From the NCBI GenBank assembly GCA_005884195.1, contig VBBP01000046.1, positions 1 to 50,455 on the forward strand: a stretch of DNA of 50,455 nucleotides, in the 5' to 3' direction. Source of the stretch: Candidatus Bathyarchaeota archaeon. GTDB taxonomy: Archaea > Thermoproteota > Bathyarchaeia > 40CM-2-53-6. Shown here piece by piece: positions 42,362 to 50,455 of this stretch. The position numbers and the translations under genes are program-made. Every line of letters begins with the position of its first letter. Positions within the stretch are counted from its first letter, which is position 1. The notes beneath the pieces were generated by a model. It made no database searches and was not told the DNA's origin. It saw only the letters and a list, made by a program, of their open reading frames with translations.

Positions 42362-42901
42362 TCATCCTGAAACGGTCAAGGTAACTCTCTCTTCTTTGAG
42401 TTTCCCGTAGGATCGCCTCAGAGCAAGAATAGCGAGCAGGTAACATATTGTTGTGCCAAGTCCGAACCAGTATAGATCTCCGTAGACATCAGAGACATTT
42501 ACGCCGCTAGTTTCTAGGACTCCGATCCAACCCAGAGTATTCAGAAACTTGCCGCCTAAATGGTATGCGAGATAGGTTGAGACGAACACACCCGTCAGTG
42601 GGTATTGCCACCTCCAGCCCCTTCGAGAGGAAGTAGCCCCGGCAACCCCGATCACTAGAACTGCTATGACTCCTTGGAAGATGAGACCCGATCTGAGAAA
42701 ATCCAAGACAAGTCCGGTGCTCGATCCGTATTGAGCGATCAAACTCATCGTCGTTCCTTTCGGAATTATAGCTAGCTCGAGGGCGGTGTTGACTGCGATG
42801 TACTGCGGGACTGAAAGGAGAAAATTCGCTAGCGTTGCGAGCGAGTATATTGCGAGATGTTCGCGGCCATTTGATCTCCATAACTGCTGGATTGACAACA
42901 T
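42362..42901 (-). CDS. Hypothetical four-helix membrane protein
   Basis: A 179-residue protein with about four transmembrane segments (IYSLATLANFLLSVPQYIAV, FQGVIAVLVIGVAGA, YPLTGVFVSTYLAYHLGG and YWFGLGTTICYLLAILAL). No family recognised. It is convergent with the PKD protein (45 nt between stops). The next gene runs in the opposite direction, so it stands alone. ATG 42901 is the natural start. Confidence 0.7.
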   Translation of the reverse strand: MLSIQQLWRSNGREHLAIYSLATLANFLLSVPQYIAVNTALELAIIPKGTTMSLIAQYGSSTGLVLDFLRSGLIFQGVIAVLVIGVAGATSSRRGWRWQYPLTGVFVSTYLAYHLGGKFLNTLGWIGVLETSGVNVSDVYGDLYWFGLGTTICYLLAILALRRSYGKLKEERVTLTVSG

Positions 42902-43062
42902 ATTCTGGGGACGATGACTTCCCGTCGACTCCTAAAAGATGACGCTGGACCGTGACGTCTTGAGACAAGTTTCCCAGTCGTCATTGTTAGAACGAGCTTA
43001 TGTAGTTCAGAAAACGGCCCTCTACGGGTCTCGACAATAAGGCGTGTTACAGTAGTTCATTA

Positions 43063-43860
43063 ATGACCGATCTTCTGTTTCTGCATCTGATCCTAGCATT
43101 CGCGGTTGGCGGTACGTGGGTTAGTTTCGCGACGCTGATCGCGGAGCGATATGGTAGCGCTCTTGGAGGTCTGGTAGGCGGGCTTCCTGCCATATCCATA
43201 GTCTCATTTCTCTTCATCGGTCTCAACCAGGGACCTGCTCTTGCATCGCAGGCAACTGCAGTCTTCCCTCTAGCCCTCAGCTTCACGATGTCATTCCTCT
43301 TCGTCTATGCGATTCTTTCAGTAAGGGGGTTCCAGTCCGCGCTTCTTGGCGCGTTGCTCGTTTGGATCGGCCTCTCAACGATGACAGCTCTTCTTGATTT
43401 GAGAAATCTGCTCTTCTCGGTGGGAGTTTTTCTTCCAGTCGCCGGCCTCTACTTCTATGTGTTCAAGGTGAAAATGAAACTTCCCGGTGTCGTCGGCGCG
43501 CAGGTGGTATACTCGTTTGCGCAAGCGGCATTCAGGGCGCTAGTAGGAGGAAGCATCGTTGCACTGGCAGTTTTGTCAAGCCAGCTCGGAGGCCCTGAAC
43601 TAGGTGGCATAGCTTCATCGTTCCCTGCAATATTCAGCCTAACTCTATTTTTCACATACAGGGCTCGCGGAATGGCGCTGTCGCGGGCATTGACGAAACC
43701 GCTTTTGGTATCTGCGGGATTAACCGCTTTTCCCTACAGTCTTCTCGTAGGGGACCTCTATCCTATTCTGGGCGTAGGGTTTGGAACCGTCGTCGCATTG
43801 CTATGCTCTGCCCCCTTGGTTGCCTTAGCCCACTTCCTGATCAATGTCAGGAAGATTTGA
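43063..43860 (+). CDS. Polytopic membrane protein (DUF3147-like)
   Basis: A 265-residue integral membrane protein with about eight helices in two similar halves. GGLVGGLPAISIVSFLFIGL in the first half and LGGIASSFPAIFSLTLFF in the second form a matching Gly/Pro motif, which suggests an internal repeat as in small transporters. No charged catalytic site is seen. DUF3147 is my best guess from this pattern; transport of an unknown solute is inference. TTAATG places ATG 43063. Confidence 0.65.
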   Translation: MTDLLFLHLILAFAVGGTWVSFATLIAERYGSALGGLVGGLPAISIVSFLFIGLNQGPALASQATAVFPLALSFTMSFLFVYAILSVRGFQSALLGALLVWIGLSTMTALLDLRNLLFSVGVFLPVAGLYFYVFKVKMKLPGVVGAQVVYSFAQAAFRALVGGSIVALAVLSSQLGGPELGGIASSFPAIFSLTLFFTYRARGMALSRALTKPLLVSAGLTAFPYSLLVGDLYPILGVGFGTVVALLCSAPLVALAHFLINVRKI

Positions 43861-44821
43861 GACTAGTGAAAAGCGTTCTCGCGCAAAATGGTAAGTCAAG
43901 GCTTGCGTTCGGCTAGCCATTAGATGGAGCCTAAGCAAGTCAATATTGTTCTTCCTATCGCTTGATAGTTCCATTTTGCTGCGACATATACCGAATGCTA
44001 TCTAGTAGATCCTAAGAACGCCTGTTTCCTTCTTATACTGGTGTGTTTTTTGCTTCTAGGGGCTTCCCGGGGTCTTAACCTGATGACCACCCAAGAGACC
44101 TTCGGGTCCTCTTGGTTCGGGTTTTGCCGGGGAGCCCGTCCCACTTCCCGGCAGAGCAGTCTCGAGTCTTTTGTAGCAGTCAGGTAGGAAAGAATTCTTC
44201 AGTTGCCTCCCAGATTCCCGGTGGCAGATCTAGTGCAGAGTTTTTTTACGAAGCTGGAACGCTTTGGGCCGTAGAACCTGCAGCGGCCTACGAATTCAAG
44301 AGCCTCGAGCGATCTTCCAAGACGGAAGCAGGACGGGGATAATTTCCGATCTGAACGACCGGATTAGGTTCGGAAGTGAAAGTTTGCCCGTTCGATAACG
44401 CAGAGTCGCCGCAGTAGGAGAGGATGAGGGCGAAGAAAATTGTTCGTTGCACGCTGGACTCGGGACGAGATGAAGTACTGGACGTCTCCATTGTTTAGAT
44501 TTGCGTCTGACGCTATTTTCAATATTAAGACTTGTGGTGCAGCAATGCCTCACGATAAGCTACGGATAGATGTGGTCAGCCGGTGATACTTCTTGCGATC
44601 AGGAACTAGGACTCAACCTGTTGTTCAACGATTTTGATCCTTGGTTGATAGGGTGTTGCTCGTGCAACAATCGGGAGTCCATTGATTCCGCATCTTATGG
44701 GTGAAAATGATTGGAGATCCGAGGAATGAGCGCTATCAGTGAATTGCAGAAACATAGGTGATGCAATGAGTGCATTCTTGGAATTTCCTAGTACTCGCTT
44801 AACGTAATAAGCAACCCGGAC
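43861..44821. other. Long gene-free region with the second structured element
   Basis: Almost 1 kb with no gene I can support. It contains the structured element (44059-44137), an ATG-led 24-codon ORF (44424-44498, MRAKKIVRCTLDSGRDEVLD...) of doubtful reality, a small hairpin GTTGC-TCGT-GCAAC near 44653-44666 and the ATGCA/TGCAT hairpin near 44761-44776. Base composition is more AT-rich than in coding areas. Confidence 0.5.
44059..44137 (+). ncRNA. Candidate structured RNA element, copy B
   Basis: Homologue of copy A on the opposite strand. Outer stem GGGCTTCCCGG (44060-44070) pairs with CCGGGGAGCCC (44127-44137) over 11 positions (one wobble). The conserved loop AACCTGATGACCACCC is identical to copy A. 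The inner hairpin CCAAGAGACC-TTCG-GGTCCTCTTGG is capped by a cUUCGg tetraloop, which copy A lacks. TTCGGG follows again before the closing strand. The tetraloop and paired changes fix the plus strand as the RNA strand. T-rich sequence precedes both copies in a similar manner. Function unknown. Confidence 0.58.
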
Positions 44822-45424
44822 TTGTTCGGTTATCTCTTGCCGTCCCGTCTTATCGCGTTAGAAGGAATTGACCAAGCAGGGAAGAAGACTCAGACCAGAC
44901 TCTTGTCGGCGAGCCTTCGCCGGGAAGGGTTCAAGGTTGGCATTCTGAGCTTTCCAGTTTATTCTTCTAGTTCTGGACGGCTGATCCGATCCTTCCTAGC
45001 TGGAAGGTCAGAGACCTCACCACATGCACTTCACATGCTCTACTCCCTCAACCGCTGGGAAAACATGGACACGATCACTGGGGCACTGAAAAAGAACGAC
45101 TTCGTCATCTGTAACAGATACACCCCCTCAAACTTGGCCTACGGTGAAGCAAGGAGCTTGAGCGTCCAATGGCTCGCAGGCCTAGACGCGGGCCTCCCAG
45201 AAGCTCGAGCGGTCTTCGTCCTGGATGTTCCTATTCCCAAGTCGTTTTCGAGAAAAACTAGGCGGCGGGACGTAAACGAGAGAGACCGGGCCTTTCTAGA
45301 GAAGGTGCGAAGAAACTACCGGTCGCTTGCCACAATATTTGGATGGCATCTCGTGGATGGCACTAAGCCTCCTAGCGAGGTTCACCAGCGAATACTTCTA
45401 GGTCTTCGAAGCGCTTTCCTCTAG
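44822..45424 (+). CDS. tmk: Thymidylate kinase homologue (dTMP kinase)
   Basis: A 200-residue P-loop kinase. P-loop ALEGIDQAGKKTQT (Gly15 to Lys21) has Lys where most enzymes have Ser/Thr, and the usual DR[YF] box appears as VICNRYTPSNLAY, with Asn for Asp. The end of the core (FVLDVP) and the LID-type Arg cluster (FSRKTRRRDV) are present. The enzyme phosphorylates dTMP to dTDP using ATP. The variant motifs belong to a subgroup known in archaea as far as I recall, so it may still be active. TTG 44822 is the only early start. Confidence 0.8.
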   Translation: MFGYLLPSRLIALEGIDQAGKKTQTRLLSASLRREGFKVGILSFPVYSSSSGRLIRSFLAGRSETSPHALHMLYSLNRWENMDTITGALKKNDFVICNRYTPSNLAYGEARSLSVQWLAGLDAGLPEARAVFVLDVPIPKSFSRKTRRRDVNERDRAFLEKVRRNYRSLATIFGWHLVDGTKPPSEVHQRILLGLRSAFL

Positions 45425-45461
45425 AATGACCAGGCTTGGTTTGAGATGAACTCTACGCAGG

Positions 45462-47888
45462 TTAGTCTCTTGGTTTTCTGGAGTATTCTCCAAATTTTGT
45501 GATCTTTTCTGCCATTTCCGCCAGTCGTTTGTTGACCTTGAAATGAACCGTGTCCGGTTCATAGGATCCATCGTTCTTGAGTTCTCCCGCCTTTACCCCC
45601 GTCAAGATTTCAATACCTTCATCTATTGTGCTTACCGGATAGATATGGAAGCGTCCTTGTTTAACGGCTTCCACGACTTCTTCGCTGAGCATGAGGTGCT
45701 GGACGTTACTTTTGGGTATGAGAACTCCTTCGTCACCCTTCAGGCCTTTAGCTTTGCATGTATGGTAGAATCCTTCGATCTTCTCGTTTACTCCCCCTAT
45801 TGCCTGAACCTCGCCCTTCTGGTTTACAGATCCGGTGACCGCGAAGTTCTGCTTGATGGGAAGGTCGGAGAGGGCGGATAGAATCGCGTAGAGTTCGGTG
45901 CTGGAAGCGCTGTCACCGTCAACTCCGCCATAACTTTGTTCGAAGACGAGTCTACATGAGACGCTCAAGGGTTTGTCACGAGCGTACTTGTCCTCGAGAT
46001 AGCCGGAAATGATCAGGACACCTTTCGTGTGTGTTTGTCCGCCTAGTTTGGCTTGGCGTTCGATATCGATGACTCCCTCTCTGCCGAGACCGATGCTCAC
46101 GGTTATCCTGGAGGGCTGGCCGAAGTCGAAGTCGCCGAGGCTGATGACGGATAGCCCGTTTACCTGCGCTGTCTTTTTCCCGGAAGTGTCGATGAGTATT
46201 ACGCCTCTCTCTATCATCTCCTTGGTCTTTTCATCGAGGAGGTTGGAGCGGTAGATCTTCTCCTCTAACGCCCTCGCGATGTGGGTGTCCTTGATGTATT
46301 TGGACCCATCCTGAGATGCGTAGAGGTTGGCTTCTCGAACAAGATCGGCTATCTCGGGGAACTTAGTGGAGAGCTTGGTCTGGTCCTCTGCGAGTCTTGA
46401 ACCATATTCCACGACCTTCGCTATCGCCGCTGCCTCGAGATGACTCAGTTTCTCATTCTCGCAGAGAGTGTGAACGAATCTTCCGTAGGTTTCCATGTTC
46501 TCGTCACTCCTATCGATCGCGTCGTCAAATTGTGCTTTGACTTTGAATAACAGGCCGAAGTCGGGGTCGGCGACGTAGAGGGCCTGGTAGATCTGATGCT
46601 CACCGGCCAAAACGATTTTCACGTTCAACGGTATAGGTTGAGGAGTGAGACTCTTCGTGCTTGCAATGCCAAGCCTCTGGCCAGTTTCCTCAATCGATAT
46701 GTTTCCGCTCTGAAGAGCTCTCTTGAGACTCTCGTACGACAGCTGGCTCGTTAGAAGCTCCCTAGCTCCGAGTATGATGTAGCCGCCGTTAGCTTTGTGG
46801 ATCGATCCGCCTTTGATCAGGGTGAAGTCTGTTGAGAGAGTTCCAAACTTGGCCTCGTTCTCGATTCTGCCAAGCAGGTTCGTTACCGTTGGGTTATCTT
46901 CGACGATGACCGGTGCTCCTTTGAGTTCAGAATTATCAACTATGACATTGACTTGGTATCTTCTGTACAGAAGATCAGGCAAGCCAGTATCAGCAGGACC
47001 GGGTGGTGAGTCAGGATCTTTCTTCTGCTGTTCCGTCCCACTAAGAGTGAACAGTTCGGTATTTTCTAGAATGTCATCTTTCAGATCGTCGAGATATTGT
47101 ATCACATCTGGCTGGTCTTGGTAGCGAGAGGTTAGCGTGCTGATGAGGCCGCCCATTGCATAGTGGACTGTGTCATCCCTAAGTTTCTTCAGCTCGTCCA
47201 ATGTCCTTGCTTCGAGTTCGTTGACCTGTTTCCCGGCCTTGTCAAGCGCGTTTCTTACGGTCTCTCTACTCTGTTCGAATTTCTTCTTCACGCTCGGTGG
47301 TAGAGCGTCAAACTCCTCTTGACTGACGGGCTTTCCTGCACGCATGGGGACTATTCCGATGCCCAGCTGGTTCATTCGGACAGCGTAGCTGGACTGTTTT
47401 GCCACATCGTTAAGCACGTTGAGAACTCGGTCTCTCTCCTCAACCGACTTCTTGGTTATGCCGTTTGTTCGGGCAGCAAACTCTTCGCTCTGAAGGGCCG
47501 CTGGAACGGCTCTCTTGACTTGGTCTATGAGGTTCTTCAGGTCTTTCTGGAAGATCTTAGCCTTGCCCGCCGGGAGTTTGAGGGCTTTAGGCTCGTAAGG
47601 ATTCTGAAAGTTGTTTACATAACACCAGTCAGGCGGAGTAGGTTTCGTTTTCGCGATTTTTTCCAGGTAACTTCTAGTCGCAGGCCTCTTACCGGTAACG
47701 GGAGGACCGGCGGCAAAGACATTGAATCCTTTCCCCTTCATCTCCATGCCGAATGTGAGGGCTTTGAGGGCGCGATCTTGTCCAACGATTCCTTCGAGAG
47801 GGGCTAGTTCTTCGCTGGTCTTGCATTCGACCTTTCCAGGCGGACATTCCAATCGCAGTTTTTCCGCAGGAAGCTCGCTAATCGCCAA
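45462..47888 (-). CDS. Lon-like ATP-dependent protease (AAA+, S16 type) with altered Walker A
   Basis: An 808-residue protease of the YcbZ/LonC-like branch. The catalytic dyad is Ser660 (DGDSASS) and Lys703 (NEKIEG), spaced 43 residues as in Lon. The N-terminal region has LEGIVGQDRALKALTFGMEM and then a P-loop-like AAGPPVTGKRPATRSY, in which Arg replaces the Ser/Thr of GK[ST]. KGGSIHKANGGYIILGARELL is the Walker B-like zone. A long helical domain (residues ~110-260) separates them. It probably degrades damaged proteins, although the P-loop change may weaken ATP use. Start is TTG 47888. Confidence 0.9.
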   Translation of the reverse strand: MAISELPAEKLRLECPPGKVECKTSEELAPLEGIVGQDRALKALTFGMEMKGKGFNVFAAGPPVTGKRPATRSYLEKIAKTKPTPPDWCYVNNFQNPYEPKALKLPAGKAKIFQKDLKNLIDQVKRAVPAALQSEEFAARTNGITKKSVEERDRVLNVLNDVAKQSSYAVRMNQLGIGIVPMRAGKPVSQEEFDALPPSVKKKFEQSRETVRNALDKAGKQVNELEARTLDELKKLRDDTVHYAMGGLISTLTSRYQDQPDVIQYLDDLKDDILENTELFTLSGTEQQKKDPDSPPGPADTGLPDLLYRRYQVNVIVDNSELKGAPVIVEDNPTVTNLLGRIENEAKFGTLSTDFTLIKGGSIHKANGGYIILGARELLTSQLSYESLKRALQSGNISIEETGQRLGIASTKSLTPQPIPLNVKIVLAGEHQIYQALYVADPDFGLLFKVKAQFDDAIDRSDENMETYGRFVHTLCENEKLSHLEAAAIAKVVEYGSRLAEDQTKLSTKFPEIADLVREANLYASQDGSKYIKDTHIARALEEKIYRSNLLDEKTKEMIERGVILIDTSGKKTAQVNGLSVISLGDFDFGQPSRITVSIGLGREGVIDIERQAKLGGQTHTKGVLIISGYLEDKYARDKPLSVSCRLVFEQSYGGVDGDSASSTELYAILSALSDLPIKQNFAVTGSVNQKGEVQAIGGVNEKIEGFYHTCKAKGLKGDEGVLIPKSNVQHLMLSEEVVEAVKQGRFHIYPVSTIDEGIEILTGVKAGELKNDGSYEPDTVHFKVNKRLAEMAEKITKFGEYSRKPRD

Positions 47889-48014
47889 TTGGCTCCAAGG
47901 CTCATTGACTAGGAGCAGTATCTAAAGAAAACCGCCTACGAAAATACAAGATTCTCGATTGCCTTCACGATCGAACCTTATACAGCCATAGCCGGATTTC
48001 ATGTCGGAAGAGGC

Positions 48015-48827
48015 TTGCGCGACATCTTAGAGAGACCTCCGCCGAGCTTCGATAAGCGTGTCAAGTATGGCCATGACCCTCAACACTTTGCTGAGCTGCG
48101 CTTCCCTGTTGGCCAGGGACCATTCCCGTTCTTGTTCGTAATCCACGGCGGTTTCTGGCAGTCCGCATATGACTTGTCGCACATTGGCCACCTCTGCGCC
48201 GCCTTCACCGGCGAGAGAATCATTACCTGCAACCTTGAATATCGACGGCTCGGAGATCCCGGTGGTGGCTGGCCTGGAACTTTTCAGGATATTGGCCTCG
48301 CGATCGATCACATTCTGGAGATGATCTCTTCAGACCCACGCGTCGACTTGGCGCAAACAGCCGTCATAGGCCACTCGGCTGGAGCGCACCTCGCACTATG
48401 GCTTGGAGGCAGACATCGAATACCCAAAGCCTCACCGCTACATGGCACTCCGAAACACCGTCTCGGCAGTGCAGTTTCACTGGCCGGCGTGTGCGACCTA
48501 AGGACCGCGTGGAAGCAGCGGCTGGGAAACGGTGTTGCTGCGAGACTCATGGGCGGAACGCCTGACCAGTATCCCGATCGATACGATGCCGGCAGCCCCA
48601 TTGAACTCCTCCCCACTGGAACAAGACAAGTCCTAATCCACGGATCAGTCGACGACCTCGTCCCGGCCTCTCAGTCCGAAAAATTCGTTGAAAGAGCTAA
48701 ACAATTGGGCGAGCATCCCACTCTGATCAAACTTGATGGCATCGGTCACTTCGAGCTAATTGACCCAGAATCAGACGCGTGGTCCCCGGTCGTTGGAGCC
48801 GTTCTCCCCCTACTGGGCGTGAGGTAG
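48015..48827 (+). CDS. Alpha/beta hydrolase (esterase / kynurenine formamidase-like)
   Basis: A 270-residue hydrolase starting at TTG 48015, preceded by a TATA-like CCTTATAC (47976-47983) about 35 nt upstream. The triad is Ser in GHSAGAHLAL, Asp in HGSVDDLVP and His in GIGHFELID. HGGFW gives the oxyanion hole of the HGGXW subgroup (kynurenine formamidase and BD-FAE type carboxyl esterases). It has no signal peptide. It may hydrolyse formamides or small esters; kynurenine use is not implied, since no other genes of that pathway are nearby. Confidence 0.85.
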   Translation: MRDILERPPPSFDKRVKYGHDPQHFAELRFPVGQGPFPFLFVIHGGFWQSAYDLSHIGHLCAAFTGERIITCNLEYRRLGDPGGGWPGTFQDIGLAIDHILEMISSDPRVDLAQTAVIGHSAGAHLALWLGGRHRIPKASPLHGTPKHRLGSAVSLAGVCDLRTAWKQRLGNGVAARLMGGTPDQYPDRYDAGSPIELLPTGTRQVLIHGSVDDLVPASQSEKFVERAKQLGEHPTLIKLDGIGHFELIDPESDAWSPVVGAVLPLLGVR

Positions 48828-49208
48828 AGGATCAGAGCTGAGACAGAAAGAGATAGATTCGTGGGTTTGCAAAAGCGGATTAGGAAGCCGGCGTCGTACT
48901 CCGCTTAGTTCGCCTGGGATGGCACATGCATTCTTGGAGTTTCATTACTTAGGAAGTTGCCACCGTGTCGACACTTTTCTGTGAAGGACAGATTCTCGCC
49001 GCCACACCTCTGGGCATCTTCCAAGTCCATGCCCTAGGTTCAGCTTTGATTTGGATGATGGATGGGTCCTAAACCGTAAGGCGACAAGGGAGACAGTGCC
49101 GACCGCCACAAGACCCAAAGACGCGTTGGTAAGGGTCCAAGTCATCCCTAGATCATTGTGCTCAAGTGCTCTTCTCACTTTCTATCGGAAAGACTCGTCC
49201 TTCTAGTT
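48828..49208. other. 380-bp gap with one doubtful small ORF
   Basis: No well-supported gene. A 77-codon minus-strand frame (48945-49178) has a basic N-terminus and a single hydrophobic stretch (TNASLGLVAVGTVSLVAL), possible for a tiny membrane protein, but the C-terminal part looks random. Otherwise nothing notable. Confidence 0.35.
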
Positions 49209-50156
49209 TTAGAGGAATCGCCGGACCGTCCATACTACGATGCTTATGCCCCCGATAATAGCAATCCAAAATCCGACAGCTGCGATGACGACAAGGGCTG
49301 CGCAAGTATTGTCCGCGCAAGCTACGTTGGTTTGGCCTCGAGCATAGATGTTACCCGCGATGAACCCTGAGCCCCAGAAAGTAGCGAAGCCGACAAGAAC
49401 GATAATTGCACGTCCGCGGAGGCCTATTTTCGGAATTCTAGACGGTCTGGGAAGACCCCCAAAGCGTGGGTCGTTCAACTCTCCAATTCGTTCTTTGATG
49501 CTCGGGCTCCAGTATGCTAGAAAGAAAAACCGGGGTATTACCATCGGCTCGAGATTCTGCATTTTTCCGAGAACCCGTGATACCTGCTCGGTTCCGAGCT
49601 GAGTGGCGGCGTCCCTGTCCAGTTCAAACTCCCGTCTCTTCAGCGATTTTCTCAGGGATCTCCGAATCCAGAGCGCGGAGAGAAGGAATATTGGGCTAGG
49701 GAGAACAATAATCGGACCCGACAGTCCTCCAGCGGCGGCAGCAGGGATGTAGAATAGCAGAAGGAAAAATAAGCCGCGGGGGGCCAGAGCGATTTTTCCG
49801 AGCAGCTTGCTCATCCTTCCTGAATTGTAGGCCTTGATTCTCACTAGGTGCATCGAGATGAGAATCTTCCACTCGTCTAGTGACAGTTTTCCTTTCAGGT
49901 ATTCCGGCAGCATAAGTTCGGCCTGGGAGAGTGACCCTGGAACAGTGAGAACTTCTCCGGAGAGGATCACTGGTTTTGATATCATCCAGCCTGTGCTGTT
50001 ATAGCGGTCGAATCTTCCCCAGAAAATCTGTTTGTACCAGTACGGTATCTGGAATTGCACTGATAGTTCTCTTGTTAGCTGTAGGAGTGCGTCGTCTTCT
50101 GGACTTGGGTCTGTCTTGATTCTCTCGTACCAGCTAAGCCGGCGCAGTCGTTCCAA
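49209..50156 (-). CDS. M48-like membrane protein without the HExxH motif
   Basis: A 315-residue membrane protein with two to four hydrophobic helices (GLFFLLLFYIPAAAAGGL, IIVLPSPIFLLSALWIR, IIVLVGFATFWGSGFIAG, IAIIGGISIVVWTV). The soluble part keeps the M48 layout: the segment before the zinc site (LSLDEWKILIS), the downstream FELDRDAATQLG with the third ligand Glu and Asp, and SPSIKERIGEL where M48 has HPS..RI..L. At the place of HExxH stands MHLVR, so the zinc-binding histidines are gone. It is probably an inactive HtpX/Ste24 relative. TATA-like GTATAAG lies about 30 nt upstream of TTG 50156. Confidence 0.72.
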   Translation of the reverse strand: MERLRRLSWYERIKTDPSPEDDALLQLTRELSVQFQIPYWYKQIFWGRFDRYNSTGWMISKPVILSGEVLTVPGSLSQAELMLPEYLKGKLSLDEWKILISMHLVRIKAYNSGRMSKLLGKIALAPRGLFFLLLFYIPAAAAGGLSGPIIVLPSPIFLLSALWIRRSLRKSLKRREFELDRDAATQLGTEQVSRVLGKMQNLEPMVIPRFFFLAYWSPSIKERIGELNDPRFGGLPRPSRIPKIGLRGRAIIVLVGFATFWGSGFIAGNIYARGQTNVACADNTCAALVVIAAVGFWIAIIGGISIVVWTVRRFL

Positions 50157-50455
50157 GAATGCTTGCTAGTATTCTTCTAGCAATCTTATACGTATAGTGG
50201 AACGACGAGCAGAATGGTGTGTCGGGTTATTGTAAGAGACGGCCCAAATTGACGTGGACGCTCAAGTTAACGCGACAAGAACTCGACGGAGCTCGACGCT
50301 TGGCCGAAAGTATCCAAGACTAACAGAGAGAACAGACGAATAAGAGAGTAAGCCTGTGCGACAAGGGCCGTTCTCGGAATCGTCACGGTTGTGTGGAACT
50401 CTTTTTCGGGGGCAGATGGTAGAAATGCAGATAGGTTAATCCAATTACCGAGAGG
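50157..50455. other. Right-edge non-coding stretch
   Basis: No gene seen. It contains the promoter of the M48-like gene (minus-strand CGTATAAGATTG, about 50181-50195) and a GCTAG/CTAGC hairpin right in front of its start. Confidence 0.4.

Noticed and set aside
44112-44342. A 76-codon ORF starting inside structured element B
   Set aside because: It uses stem sequence as codons and looks random; no domain.

Overview
The window is a continuous piece of an archaeal chromosome. The archaeal markers are a tetraether lipid synthase (partial, left edge), TiaS, a CDC48 ATPase with an intein, Hjc, a UPF0147 protein, a TrmB regulator, class III signal-peptide pilins with a GxGD-type prepilin peptidase, TATA boxes about 26-35 nt ahead of many start codons (leaderless style), frequent TTG/GTG starts, and an initiator tRNA broken by introns. 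The gene set and the non-canonical tRNA introns suggest a TACK-group archaeon, perhaps Bathyarchaeia or a relative. That placement is inference; no ribosomal marker is present.

Layout. 1-9 kb: tetraether synthase, S9 peptidase, small unknown genes, a frameshifted membrane protein, a zinc-type alcohol dehydrogenase, a membrane-tethered HTH regulator with a secreted partner, a three-intron initiator tRNA-Met(CAT), tiaS and a stand-alone RAM-domain protein. 9-22 kb: one long plus-strand type IV pilus locus with prepilin peptidase, TrmB and winged-helix regulators, six pilin-like proteins (the last four a tandem duplication of a two-gene unit), an active-looking KaiC/FlaH-like ATPase, a second KaiC-like protein without a P-loop, a secretion ATPase and two TadC/FlaJ-type membrane platforms. 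A secreted repeat protein and a small RHH-like protein follow.

24-34 kb: housekeeping genes: CDC48 with a 365-residue intein splitting its first Walker A, DJ-1/PfpI, a zinc-ribbon autoantigen-p27 protein, Hjc, UPF0147 (apparent 1-nt frameshift), and a DUF4129 - unknown - MoxR - DUF58 - membrane protein operon. 34-44 kb: M20 peptidase, a 1907-residue surface phosphoesterase with 13 PKD-like repeats, and two membrane proteins. Two homologous structured RNA-like elements in opposite orientation (36177-36248 minus, 44059-44137 plus) flank this block. 44-50 kb: a dTMP kinase homologue, a Lon-like protease with an altered Walker A, an alpha/beta hydrolase and an M48-like protein that has lost HExxH.

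The pilus genes form one functional unit: prepilins are cleaved by the peptidase, assembled by the secretion ATPase on the two platform proteins, and probably controlled by the KaiC-like pair and the TrmB/wHTH regulators. The least ordinary items are the triply interrupted initiator tRNA, the paired structured elements with compensatory stem changes, and the ATPase-plus-pseudo-ATPase KaiC pair in the pilus locus.
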